DNA from: Ruminiclostridium sp.
GTDB taxonomy: Bacteria > Bacillota > Clostridia > Oscillospirales > Oscillospiraceae
Direction of reading: 5' to 3'
Length of the DNA stretch: 6,529 nucleotides
Assembly: GCA_021442645.1 (NCBI GenBank)
Contig: JABUSR010000139.1
Coordinates: 1-6,529 of the forward strand
Shown: in pieces, positions 1-6,529 of the stretch
Numbering within the stretch: the stretch's first letter is position 1
How the letters are laid out: every line of letters starts with the position of its first letter
Made by a program: the position numbers and the translations under genes
The notes under the pieces: model-generated
Told to the model about the DNA's origin: nothing
Databases searched by the model: none
Seen by the model: the letters and a program-made list of their open reading frames with translations, nothing else

Positions 1-1686
1 CGGCATCTCATCGACAAACAGGATGTCACAGGGGCGGCCGCGTTCTTCTACGCTGTCCAGGACTAACTGGGTGATCTCGGCCTTGGCCTGTGCGGCCAGG
101 GAGGTGTCTTCGAGGGAAATAACGGCCAGGGGGAGCTGACCCATGTCATGGTCCGGGTCTTTCACACCGACAACAGCACAGCTCCGGACATTGTCCACGC
201 CGCTCAGCAGGCCCTCCATCTGGACGGGGAAGACCTTGTGCCCGTCAAACCGTGTGATCATGCGCTTGATTCGACCTTTGATGAACAGGAAACCGTCCTC
301 ATCGAGGACGCCCAGGTCGCCGGAATGGACCCAGATGCGCCCGTCTTCGTGGGGAATCATTACTTTTTCCGTCTCTTCGGGGTTCTTGAAGTAGCCCAGC
401 ATGATGGAGGGGCCGGCGATGCAGACCTCGCCCTCCTCGCCGTAGCCAAGCTCCTCGGTGGTGCCGGGGTTGAAGATGCCAATGTCTGTGGCCAGAAGGG
501 GATAGCCGACGCTGAGGCTCTTGAAGTTCATCCCGACGTTGGCAGATACGGCGGAGGAGACTTCGCTCATGCCGTAGCCCTGTGAAAGGGGATATCTGCA
601 GCCGTGCTCTGCCAGGAAATCGTTGATCTTCGTTTCCAGCCCGACCGTCATCGTATCGCCGCCGCTTCCGGCGGCACTTATGAAGCTGAGGTCGAAGTTG
701 CCCCGCATCTCCTTGCTGGCCAGAAGCTTTTCATAAAAAGCGGGAACGAGCATGGTATATCCGGGCTTGTATTTCTTGATATAGTGGCCCATTTTGTCCG
801 GCTCGACCTTGGGAATCAGAATGACTTCCAGACCCCGGGAGAGGGGGGCGTGGAGGCTGCCCACGATGCCGTAAGAGGTGAAGATGGGGATCACGTTCAG
901 GAAGGGGTGCCTGGTGTCGAGCGTTTCCGCCGTGCCGCACTCCATGGCATAGCTTAAGGCGAGGGCTACGGAGTTGAAGCCGTCATTGGAGAGCATAACG
1001 CCCTTGGGGGTACCAGTGGTGCCGCCGGTGAGGACTACGGCAACGAGGGCATTCTCCTCATAGGCGACGGGGTCCGGATAGATTCCGACGCCGGCCGACA
1101 TGAATTCGTTCCAGGTAATCACATTTTCGGCGTATGCAATCCTTGGCGGGGGCATCTTGAACCGCATGAGCGTGCGCACCACAAAAGGCACAAAGGTGGA
1201 CAGGGAGGTGATGACGACCTTCTCCACATTCAGGTCGGGGAGGACGCCTGCAAAGCGGTCGTAGGCAACATCCAAAAGCATGAAAATCTTTGCGCTGCTG
1301 GTCTGTACGTATTCCCTGATCTCGGCAGGACTTCTTCTGGGGTCAAGGGTGTACATGGCGGCGCCAATCTTGTTCAGCGCATAGAGGACGATGACCATTT
1401 CCGGCGTGGTCGCCGAACAGACGGCGACAATATCACCCTTTTTTATGCCTTCCTTCACAAATGCCGCTGCGCAGGCGTCAATCAGATCCAAAAGCTCGCC
1501 GTAGGTGATCTTTCGGTCGAAGTAGTTCAGGGCTATGCTGTTCCGGTTGTCGGCGTTTGCCTCTGCCATATATGTGTAGATCGTCTGCTTCGGGAGGACG
1601 GCCTGCTTGGCCTCGTTGGAATAGAACTTCATCCACGGTTTTTCAACAGAGGGAAGCTGCTTGGGATACATAGTAACATCTGCCAT
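1..1686 (-). CDS. AMP-forming acyl-CoA synthetase-like enzyme, C-terminus cut by window edge
   Basis: This gene reads without a stop from ATG 1686-1684 to base 1, giving 562 visible residues. It belongs to the class I adenylate-forming superfamily (acyl-CoA synthetases, aryl-CoA ligases), which activate a carboxylate with ATP to an acyl-AMP and usually pass it to CoA. Seen in the sequence: the phosphate-binding loop TGGTTGTPKGV at residues 220-230, the A5 motif QGYGMSE at 369-375, the HSGDLG motif with the ribose-binding Asp at D457, and the hinge region GRIKRMI at 471-477 with a lysine at the hinge position (K474), followed by DGHKVFP. The catalytic lysine of motif A10 would lie just past the edge; the last visible residues FVDEMP usually come shortly before it. 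No signal peptide or membrane segment is evident, so it is probably cytosolic. The acyl substrate cannot be told from sequence. The start was chosen as the first ATG after the promoter at 1784-1812. No Shine-Dalgarno site precedes it. The next ATG (M6) is no better. Confidence 0.93.
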   Translation of the reverse strand, partial: MADVTMYPKQLPSVEKPWMKFYSNEAKQAVLPKQTIYTYMAEANADNRNSIALNYFDRKITYGELLDLIDACAAAFVKEGIKKGDIVAVCSATTPEMVIVLYALNKIGAAMYTLDPRRSPAEIREYVQTSSAKIFMLLDVAYDRFAGVLPDLNVEKVVITSLSTFVPFVVRTLMRFKMPPPRIAYAENVITWNEFMSAGVGIYPDPVAYEENALVAVVLTGGTTGTPKGVMLSNDGFNSVALALSYAMECGTAETLDTRHPFLNVIPIFTSYGIVGSLHAPLSRGLEVILIPKVEPDKMGHYIKKYKPGYTMLVPAFYEKLLASKEMRGNFDLSFISAAGSGGDTMTVGLETKINDFLAEHGCRYPLSQGYGMSEVSSAVSANVGMNFKSLSVGYPLLATDIGIFNPGTTEELGYGEEGEVCIAGPSIMLGYFKNPEETEKVMIPHEDGRIWVHSGDLGVLDEDGFLFIKGRIKRMITRFDGHKVFPVQMEGLLSGVDNVRSCAVVGVKDPDHDMGQLPLAVISLEDTSLAAQAKAEITQLVLDSVEERGRPCDILFVDEMP

Positions 1687-1733
1687 AACAAAATTCGCTT
1701 TCTGTTTGTTTTACACTTTTTGCTGTGCGTAAA

Positions 1734-1764
1734 AATACGACCCGGCAAATAACAGACCCGTATT
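1734..1764 (-). repeat. Inverted repeat in the synthetase leader
   Basis: In the leader RNA, AATACG (1764-1759) can pair with CGTATT (1739-1734) across a 19-base loop, and the second arm runs into a short U stretch (CGTATTTTT). It resembles a weak terminator or attenuator, but the stem has only six pairs and the loop is large, so function is uncertain. No known riboswitch is recognised here. Confidence 0.25.
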
Positions 1765-1783
1765 AAAGGTTGAATACAGCATT

Positions 1784-1812
1784 ATTATATTACTCCGGTT
1801 GGTATATGTCAA
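1784..1812 (-). promoter_or_regulatory. Consensus sigma-A promoter for the acyl-CoA synthetase gene
   Basis: On the minus strand, TTGACA (1812-1807) is followed by exactly 17 bases and then TATAAT (1789-1784). Both hexamers are perfect matches to the housekeeping consensus with ideal spacing. Transcription should begin near 1777, leaving a leader of about 90 bases before the ATG at 1686. It points away from the helicase operon, so the synthetase has its own transcription start. Confidence 0.88.
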
Positions 1813-2003
1813 CAACAGGGGAGCTGTTTTTGCGCTTTTAGCGGTAAAATTTCGGCAGAATGAATGGGTGAGCGGTGAGCGCGTGTCGAGCTCTCTCGGG
1901 GGATTTTGTGAAAGCGGCGGAACTCCGACCGGTTTGGTTTTTCAAAACGGCACCGGGATGAACCGGCTGCGATGAAACAGCACACGCAGCTGAAGGGCAG
2001 TTG
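1813..2003. other. Intergenic stretch with no recognisable gene
   Basis: Between the stop of the helicase gene and the synthetase promoter there is no open frame with a plausible start and ribosome binding site on either strand. It holds a small tandem duplication of GTGAGCG (1868-1881), a short dyad CGCTTTTAGCG and an imperfect dyad near 1930-1950 (CCGGTTTG versus CCGTTTTG). None is followed by a T-run on the minus strand, so I cannot name a convincing terminator for the upstream operon. Confidence 0.6.
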
Positions 2004-5000
2004 TTAACCGACCACCAGCTTGTTCGTTTTCTTCAGGAATTTCGCCGGAATCGGGCGGTCCAGCTTCCATGTGATATTCATGGGCCGGCTGCCCTCGTGC
2101 TTCACATAGCTTGCCACACCCAGGAAGGTATAGGCCTCTGCCCCGCCGGTGATGCGGTCGGATTTGAACTCTCGGACGAAGAGCAGGATGCGGCTGTTCT
2201 TTTCCCGGTGGTGGATGTATCGCTGCCCGGTGGGGGAGTCTGCCGATGTGGTGCTCTGACTCTGCCAGTGGAACAGGCTCTCGTTGATGGAATAATCGTT
2301 GTACATGGTGGTCGGGGAGTAATCCTTGTCTGCCTTGTTAAGGGTCACGAAGAAGACATCCAGCTTCTTTTCCGGCAGCCACTTTACGCCCTCGCGTACT
2401 GCGGCGGGCTTCATAAAATCCATGGCGACCAGCAGTTGGTCGCGGGTATAGGTGCAGTGCAGGTCCAGGGGGCTGGCAAAGCCCAGGTCTACCGGCTCGT
2501 CGATGAAGTCGATCTGCTCGTAGCGATACCGCAGCAGGCTGAGCAGCTCCCCCAACATAACCGGGCAATGGGATAGGGCGTACAGGTTCTCCCGCACTTC
2601 ATTGCCGTTCCAGTCGTCTGCGGGCTTGCCCCAGACGGTGACATAAAACATCTGCAGCATTCGCTTTTCCAGGTCTGACAGTGCGGAGAGGTCGGTGCCG
2701 GCCAGTTTCGGCAGTGCCTCCAGCAGGAAGGAAATCCAGCGGCGGGAGTCGATGACGGCCAGTTTTGCAAAAGCCTTGGTGAGAACCTCCTCCAGGGACT
2801 CGAAGAAGTCGTCAATGACATCTGCACGAGCGCATAGCCTTGAGAAAGAGGAGAATTTATAGATTGATCTCGGGTCCAGGTGATAATAGTCCAGGAAGTT
2901 CTTCAAGGTGAGGTCGATGCCGGTGTCCTCCGTGAAAGAAGCGATGCGGCTCACCAGGACGGCGCTGTTGCCATAGGACGCCCGAATGTTATCCAGGATG
3001 TATTTGGCCGCCTTCTTTTCCAGCTGGATGTAGCAGCCCTTGGGGACGGAAATGAAACCGCTTTTGAGCTCCCGGGTCACGCTGCGGGTGGTGTTGGAGA
3101 GCAGTGCCGCGAACTTATCCTCAAAATTGTATTTCCTGTTTGCCTGGCCGATAAAATCCAGTACGGTCAGGCATTCTTTGTTTTCTGCCAGGCGCAGGCC
3201 GCGGCCCAACTGCTGCAGGAAGACGGTCAGGGACTCTGTGGGGCGGAGGAACAGCACGGTGTTGACTTCCGGGATATCCACACCTTCGTTGTAGATGTCC
3301 ACAACAAAAATAAAGCGGACGGCACCGGCCACAAGCCGCTGTTTGGCGGCATTTCTCTCCTCCTCCGGCGATGCGCCGGTCAGGAACATGGAGGGGATAC
3401 CGCGGGCATTGAAATAGCGGCACATAAACTCCGCATGGGCAATGGAGACGCAGAAGCCCAGGCCCTTCACGTCGTCGATGTCGGTCACATATTTGAGAAG
3501 GGAGGATACCACCAGGTCAGCACGGCGGTCGGCTGCAATGCCGCTCAGCGTGTAGAGATTGGAAAGCTCACTCCTGTCATAGCCGCCGGCGCTCCATTTC
3601 AAAGCGTCCAGGTCCACAGTGTCGGTGACGCCGAAATACTGGAAGGGGCACAGGAGCTTGCGGTCAATGGCCTCCGGCAGACGGATCTCCGCTGCAATGC
3701 GGTTGTTGAAATACGGCAGGATGCTCTTGCCGTCCATGCGCTCGGGCGTGGCAGTCAGGCCCAGCAGGAGCTGGGGCTGATAGTAGGCCAGCAGCCGCTG
3801 ATAGGTGGGGGCGGCGGCGTGGTGGAACTCATCCACGACGACGTAATCGTAGTAATCCTGTGCCGCCTTTTCGGCGAAGTTCTGGGCGTTAAAGGTCTGA
3901 ATGGAGATAAACAGGTGGTCAATGCTTTCAGGCTTATAGCTGCCCACAGCCATCTCCCCGAAGTTGGCGTCCTTCAGCACTGCCCGGAAGGTGTACAGGC
4001 TCTGCTTGAGGATTTCCTCCCGGTGGGCCACGAACAACAGGCGGCAGGGCTTGCCGGGGTGCTGCTTGCGGAAACGCTTGTAATCCAGCGCAGAGACAAC
4101 CGTCTTTCCCGTGCCCGTGGCGGCCGCAACGAGGTTGCGGGTGTAGCCCCGGACGGTGCGTTCGGCCTCCAACTTGTCCAAAATCTCCTGCTGGTAGGAG
4201 TAGGGGGCGATGTCCATGGTATACATTGCGGCGTTGTTGCTGTCGAAGTATTTTTCTGCCTTCAACGCCCGGGCCAGGCGCTCTTTCTGGTCCTCGGAGT
4301 AGTATTCAAACTCGTTGGAGTTCCAATAGCTCTCAAAGGTGGCGGCGATTTTTTGGATGGTCTCCGGGAGATCCTTGCGGGTGACTTTTACATTCCACTC
4401 CAGACCGCTGGAAATGGCAGCGTTGGAGAGGTTGGAGGAGCCCACGTAGGCTGTGGTGAAGCCGGTATCACGGTAAAACACGTAGGTCTTGGCGTGGAGT
4501 CGGGTGCGCCTGGTGTCGTAGCTGACCTTGATGCGGGTGTTGGGGAGCTGGCGCAGCTCCTCGATGGCTTTCACATCGGTGGCGCCCATGTAGGAGGTGG
4601 TGATAATGCGCAGCTCGCCGCCGTTCCGGGTGAATGCCCGCAGCTCGTCCATGAGGAGCCGCAGGCCGCTCCATTTGATAAAGGACACCAGCATGTCGAT
4701 GCGGTCCGCAGAGACAATCTCCTTTTTGAGCTCCGAGTACATCTGGGGCTCGTGGATTGCACCGGTGAACAGACTGCTCTGGGCGATGGAGGTCTCGGGG
4801 CGTGCGATGTCGGCGGCAGTCTTTCCCACGGCAAGGCGGGGATCAGTCTCCTGCAAAAGAGCAAGAAGCTGCTCTGCCCGCGCCTCAACAATCAGCGCGG
4901 CAAAGTCAGCTTCCTGTGTGGTGGTTTGAATCAGGTCGACGATTTTATTTGCCAGACCAATCTGGGCAGAGATGTCCCCGCCGTTGTCCAGCACGTTATC

Positions 5001-5159
5001 CAGGCCCTTCCGGACGACTTCGCTGAGATATTGGGCCAGCACCTTGGAGGCCTCTGCCTTGTCGATGGGCGCAGCGGCTTTACGGGCTTCCGGAATCTCC
5101 GCAAGCTCGCCGGACAGGGCCGTATTGATGACTTGTTCGTATAGGCCGGGTTGGAGCAT
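2004..5159 (-). CDS. HKD (phospholipase D-type) nuclease fused to superfamily 2 helicase, with C-terminal DUF3427
   Basis: This 1051-residue protein is a multidomain nuclease-helicase. Residues 1-120 are a mostly helical N-terminal region without an assignment. Residues about 130-260 form a PLD-like domain with one HKD motif: HAK at H222/K224, GSSN at 240-243 and a downstream E254; the Asp of canonical HxKx4D is absent, as in many nuclease-type members. The helicase core follows: motif I TGTGKT (348-353), motif II DEFH (443-446), motif III TAT at 469-471 followed by P472, an NEGVDIP motif (624-630) and motif VI QLGRGLR (650-656). The C-terminal 350 or so residues match DUF3427 in position and style (for example GGAEAYTFLG at 1005-1014). 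The family is known as helicase plus HKD nuclease (COG1061/COG3886-type) and is expected to use ATP to move on or remodel nucleic acid. The start ATG has GGAGG seven bases upstream. It is the second gene of an operon, 56 bases after the GIY-YIG gene, with no promoter visible in the gap. A defence role is inference. Confidence 0.95.
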   Translation of the reverse strand: MLQPGLYEQVINTALSGELAEIPEARKAAAPIDKAEASKVLAQYLSEVVRKGLDNVLDNGGDISAQIGLANKIVDLIQTTTQEADFAALIVEARAEQLLALLQETDPRLAVGKTAADIARPETSIAQSSLFTGAIHEPQMYSELKKEIVSADRIDMLVSFIKWSGLRLLMDELRAFTRNGGELRIITTSYMGATDVKAIEELRQLPNTRIKVSYDTRRTRLHAKTYVFYRDTGFTTAYVGSSNLSNAAISSGLEWNVKVTRKDLPETIQKIAATFESYWNSNEFEYYSEDQKERLARALKAEKYFDSNNAAMYTMDIAPYSYQQEILDKLEAERTVRGYTRNLVAAATGTGKTVVSALDYKRFRKQHPGKPCRLLFVAHREEILKQSLYTFRAVLKDANFGEMAVGSYKPESIDHLFISIQTFNAQNFAEKAAQDYYDYVVVDEFHHAAAPTYQRLLAYYQPQLLLGLTATPERMDGKSILPYFNNRIAAEIRLPEAIDRKLLCPFQYFGVTDTVDLDALKWSAGGYDRSELSNLYTLSGIAADRRADLVVSSLLKYVTDIDDVKGLGFCVSIAHAEFMCRYFNARGIPSMFLTGASPEEERNAAKQRLVAGAVRFIFVVDIYNEGVDIPEVNTVLFLRPTESLTVFLQQLGRGLRLAENKECLTVLDFIGQANRKYNFEDKFAALLSNTTRSVTRELKSGFISVPKGCYIQLEKKAAKYILDNIRASYGNSAVLVSRIASFTEDTGIDLTLKNFLDYYHLDPRSIYKFSSFSRLCARADVIDDFFESLEEVLTKAFAKLAVIDSRRWISFLLEALPKLAGTDLSALSDLEKRMLQMFYVTVWGKPADDWNGNEVRENLYALSHCPVMLGELLSLLRYRYEQIDFIDEPVDLGFASPLDLHCTYTRDQLLVAMDFMKPAAVREGVKWLPEKKLDVFFVTLNKADKDYSPTTMYNDYSINESLFHWQSQSTTSADSPTGQRYIHHREKNSRILLFVREFKSDRITGGAEAYTFLGVASYVKHEGSRPMNITWKLDRPIPAKFLKKTNKLVVG

Positions 5160-5166
5160 ATGGTTT

Positions 5167-5171
5167 CCTCC
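5167..5171 (-). promoter_or_regulatory. Ribosome binding site of the helicase gene
   Basis: GGAGG on the minus strand lies seven bases before the ATG at 5159-5157. This fixes the start and shows that the second operon gene is translated independently rather than by strict coupling to the upstream stop at 5216-5218. Confidence 0.85.
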
Positions 5172-5215
5172 GTTGAAAGTGATGACTCAGTTTGCAATGA
5201 TTGAAGAGGCAAAGA

Positions 5216-6043
5216 CTAAGCTCTGAAAAGCTTGTCCAACGTATTCCCTGACTGGTCCTTCCATTCAGCCCATCCATTCGTGCTGCCGCCAAGGACAAAG
5301 TCTGATGCACCACTGGGAGTTTTGAAACTGATGACCCTCTGCAGCCTGAATTTTCCGTCCTGATCTTTGGTGATGCCGCCATCGGACAAAAGAGCCTGGC
5401 GTTTTGCGTTATAACTCTCAAGATGTGCAGGCTTATCTATATCAATCTCAGAATCCGGAAGGACCTCAAATGTCTCTCCGGTATATGTTCCATAGGCGAC
5501 AATGCCGCGGCGAGATGTTGTATACACGTTTTGGCCCGACTGTTTGGTGGTACTATTCATACGATAGCCCAGGGTCGCCATAATAAACTCGATTTCTTCA
5601 TAAATCTCCTCAATGATTGGCATATCATATTCAGAGGTTTTATATTTTGGAACGGCCTTGTTGTCAACATCGTATCGGTTTGCGTCAAGCGCTTTCTGAA
5701 TGGCATATTTTTCAAGCCCGCTCAGAACGTTTAATGTGAAGTGCTCGCTGTCTGCAAGAAACAGGATTGCTTTGTTCCAAAAATCTTTCTTGGCGTTGTG
5801 GTCATCCAACCGAGATATTCCATTTCTTGTTTGTCCAATATACAGTTTTGCAAGGGCCCCTGTTTCATCATTTACCAGAAAGTAAACGCCCGGTTTATTT
5901 ACGCCGGTCAGGCTTTTCGCTTCGTTCAAGTACTGCCGGGGCACAACATATGTTTTTATAGGTGAAAGATGCCGCATATAAAGACGAATGCCATCCGGCT
6001 CACCATCGTGAAATATTATTTCCAGCCGTTTCACTTTACTCAT
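5216..6043 (-). CDS. GIY-YIG nuclease family protein with C-terminal DUF4357 domain
   Basis: The 275-residue product has a GIY-YIG nuclease domain at about residues 50-125: GVY at 52-54, YIG followed by QT at 68-72, R78, H82, the NAKKDFW segment at 83-89 and a candidate metal-binding glutamate E111. All the expected catalytic positions appear intact. The C-terminal part (about 215-272, with SYNAKRQALL, GSTNGWAEWK and the terminal GNTLDKLFR) fits DUF4357, often found behind GIY-YIG nucleases and in restriction-type proteins. The family cuts one DNA strand per active site using a divalent metal; the target here is unknown. The start ATG has AAGGAG eight bases upstream and lies about 28 bases from the predicted transcription start. 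It is the first gene of an operon with the HKD-helicase gene. GC is about 46% over 5221-6000, well below its partner, hinting at separate ancestry. An R-M accessory or homing-type role is possible but unproven. Confidence 0.93.
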   Translation of the reverse strand: MSKVKRLEIIFHDGEPDGIRLYMRHLSPIKTYVVPRQYLNEAKSLTGVNKPGVYFLVNDETGALAKLYIGQTRNGISRLDDHNAKKDFWNKAILFLADSEHFTLNVLSGLEKYAIQKALDANRYDVDNKAVPKYKTSEYDMPIIEEIYEEIEFIMATLGYRMNSTTKQSGQNVYTTSRRGIVAYGTYTGETFEVLPDSEIDIDKPAHLESYNAKRQALLSDGGITKDQDGKFRLQRVISFKTPSGASDFVLGGSTNGWAEWKDQSGNTLDKLFRA

Positions 6044-6051
6044 CTTCTCTT

Positions 6052-6057
6052 CTCCTT
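6052..6057 (-). promoter_or_regulatory. Ribosome binding site of the GIY-YIG gene
   Basis: AAGGAG on the minus strand, within a purine-rich run, sits eight bases before the ATG at 6043-6041 and supports that start. Confidence 0.85.
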
Positions 6058-6078
6058 CTGATTATTCTGTTCTTTCAA

Positions 6079-6107
6079 ATTATACCGTTCTTGGGGAGAT
6101 TATTCAA
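6079..6107 (-). promoter_or_regulatory. Sigma-A promoter of the GIY-YIG/helicase operon
   Basis: On the minus strand TTGAAT (6107-6102, four of six consensus bases) is followed by 17 bases and a perfect TATAAT (6084-6079). Transcription should begin near 6072, giving a short leader of about 28 bases that contains the ribosome binding site. The surrounding line is AT-rich (about 30% GC), which suits a promoter. Confidence 0.75.
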
Positions 6108-6112
6108 TGAAA

Positions 6113-6138
6113 GGTTTTCAACAGGAAACCATATGGTT
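6113..6138. promoter_or_regulatory. Overlapping dyads upstream of the operon promoter, candidate operator
   Basis: Two dyads share one arm. GGTTTTC (6113-6119) faces GGAAACC (6124-6130) across AACA, with six of seven positions symmetric. The second is a perfect 12-base palindrome AACCATATGGTT (6127-6138). The block begins 6 bases upstream of the -35 element. Position and symmetry fit a regulator binding site, but no regulator gene is in the window and the match could be chance. Confidence 0.35.
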
Positions 6139-6373
6139 ACAGCGTGCCTGCTAAGACATGAGGCAGATGCCTGTTTTCCCAGCGGTCTAGTCCGGGCGGC
6201 GTTCAGACAGCCCAAAAGAGAGGAGGTTTCTGCGGCTTCCGGTACACAGAACAACCGGGTTCAGAAATATTTATGGCGATGCCGCTCATTTCTCACTGTT
6301 TAGGCGGTTATTGCGCGGTATTGCCATAGATCATTTTCTCGTGTAGAGAACAATACATTTCTCAATTTCGTTG
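6139..6373. other. Non-coding stretch upstream of the operon
   Basis: Both strands show only short frames. There is a five-base stem CCGGT/ACCGG (6239-6258), an adjacent near-repeat GCGGTTATTG / CGCGGTATTG (about 6304-6323) and a small stem TTCTC/GAGAA near 6335-6350. None is followed by a T-run that would make a terminator for the minus-strand coding tail ending at 6374. I recognise no tRNA, CRISPR or insertion sequence end. Confidence 0.5.
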
Positions 6374-6529
6374 TTATTCTACCGCTATCAGAAACTGTTC
6401 GGCATCCTGAATATCAGATAGAATGTCTTCTTTGAGTTTGGAGTCCTGAACCTTTTCAGCACGTTCCTTCAAAGCGTTTCATCATAATACTGCTCGGGAT
6501 TAGCCGTCATTCTGAAATGAATGCACTCC
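6374..6529 (-). pseudogene. Frameshifted coding tail of an unrecognised gene, cut by window edge
   Basis: Read from the right edge, one minus-strand frame (from 6528) gives ECIHFRMTANPEQYYDETL and then TGA at 6471-6469. A second frame, overlapping by a few bases from 6478, continues NALKERAEKVQD and ends after FLIAVE at TAA 6376-6374. Both pieces look like real protein (charged, helical, without odd composition), and one added base near 6475 would join them into a single C-terminus. This suggests a frameshifted gene end, a sequencing error, or the true end at 6469 with chance coding-like sequence after it. The family is not recognised. A complete 13-residue start at the internal ATG is unlikely because no ribosome binding site is well placed. 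Confidence 0.4.

Noticed and set aside
1791..1806. Possible operator dyad in the spacer of the synthetase promoter (TACTCCGGTTGGTATA)
   Set aside because: Only four of eight base pairs are symmetric (TAnnCC/GGnnTA), which is too weak to claim without conservation data, although the position would suit a TetR-type repressor.
1813..1950. Intrinsic terminator for the helicase operon
   Set aside because: The available stems are four or five pairs or imperfect and lack a T-run in the minus-strand direction. The AACAG/CTGTTTTT stem at about 1814-1830 faces the plus strand, where no gene ends.
2880..5144. A 754-codon open frame on the plus strand, antisense to the helicase gene, plus a 191-codon one at 2001-2576
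   Set aside because: Both lie in exact codon register with the helicase gene, where an antisense stop needs TTA, CTA or TCA in the sense strand. These codons are rare in a GC-rich gene, so long antisense frames arise without selection. The plus translations show no recognisable domain. The same holds for 148-585 and 604-957 opposite the synthetase.
2004..5159. Type I or type III restriction enzyme R subunit
   Set aside because: The helicase core is similar to restriction translocases, but there is no PD-(D/E)XK nuclease motif in the expected place, the HKD domain and DUF3427 define a different architecture, and no methylase or specificity gene is present in the window.
6133..6303. A 56-codon plus-strand frame with AGGA six bases before its ATG
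   Set aside because: The product is arginine-rich, resembles no family I know, and would start inside the palindrome upstream of the operon promoter. No plus-strand promoter is evident. Chance is the simpler explanation.
1..6529. CRISPR array, tRNA, transposase or insertion sequence ends
   Set aside because: No regularly spaced repeats, cloverleaf-like segments, transposase motifs or matching terminal repeats with target duplications were seen on reading both strands.

Overview
The window suggests a moderately GC-rich member of the Clostridia (Bacillota), possibly a gut Oscillospirales or Lachnospirales relative. The grounds are consensus sigma-A type promoters, strong AGGAG-type ribosome binding sites on two of three genes, and the style of the acyl-CoA synthetase. 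This is inference from sequence character only. All three intact genes are read from the minus strand, so the text follows them from high to low coordinates.

Right edge (6529-6374): the tail of a short minus-strand coding stretch whose reading frame shifts near 6471. It is probably the end of a gene beyond the window, or a decayed remnant. Between it and the next gene (6373-6044) I see no gene, but there is a good promoter (TTGAAT, 17 bp, TATAAT) and two dyad sequences just upstream of it that could be operators.

Centre (6043-2004): a two-gene operon. The first gene encodes a 275-residue GIY-YIG nuclease with a C-terminal DUF4357 domain. After a 56-base gap with its own strong ribosome binding site comes a 1051-residue protein that combines a phospholipase D-type (HKD) nuclease domain, a superfamily 2 helicase core and a C-terminal DUF3427 region. 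Two different nuclease folds plus a DNA/RNA translocase in one transcription unit resembles a genome-defence or DNA-processing module. No methyltransferase or specificity subunit is visible in the window. The GIY-YIG gene is clearly lower in GC (about 46%) than the helicase gene (about 60% in sampled lines), so the pair may have been assembled from different sources.

Left part (2003-1): about 190 bases without a recognisable gene, then a perfect-consensus promoter (TTGACA, 17 bp, TATAAT), a roughly 90-base leader without a Shine-Dalgarno site, and an AMP-forming acyl-CoA synthetase-like gene that runs off the window edge, lacking only its last part. It looks like an ordinary metabolic gene with no evident link to the nuclease operon.

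The candidate for an undescribed system is the GIY-YIG/DUF4357 plus HKD-helicase-DUF3427 pair. Each family is known; the pairing is what deserves a check.
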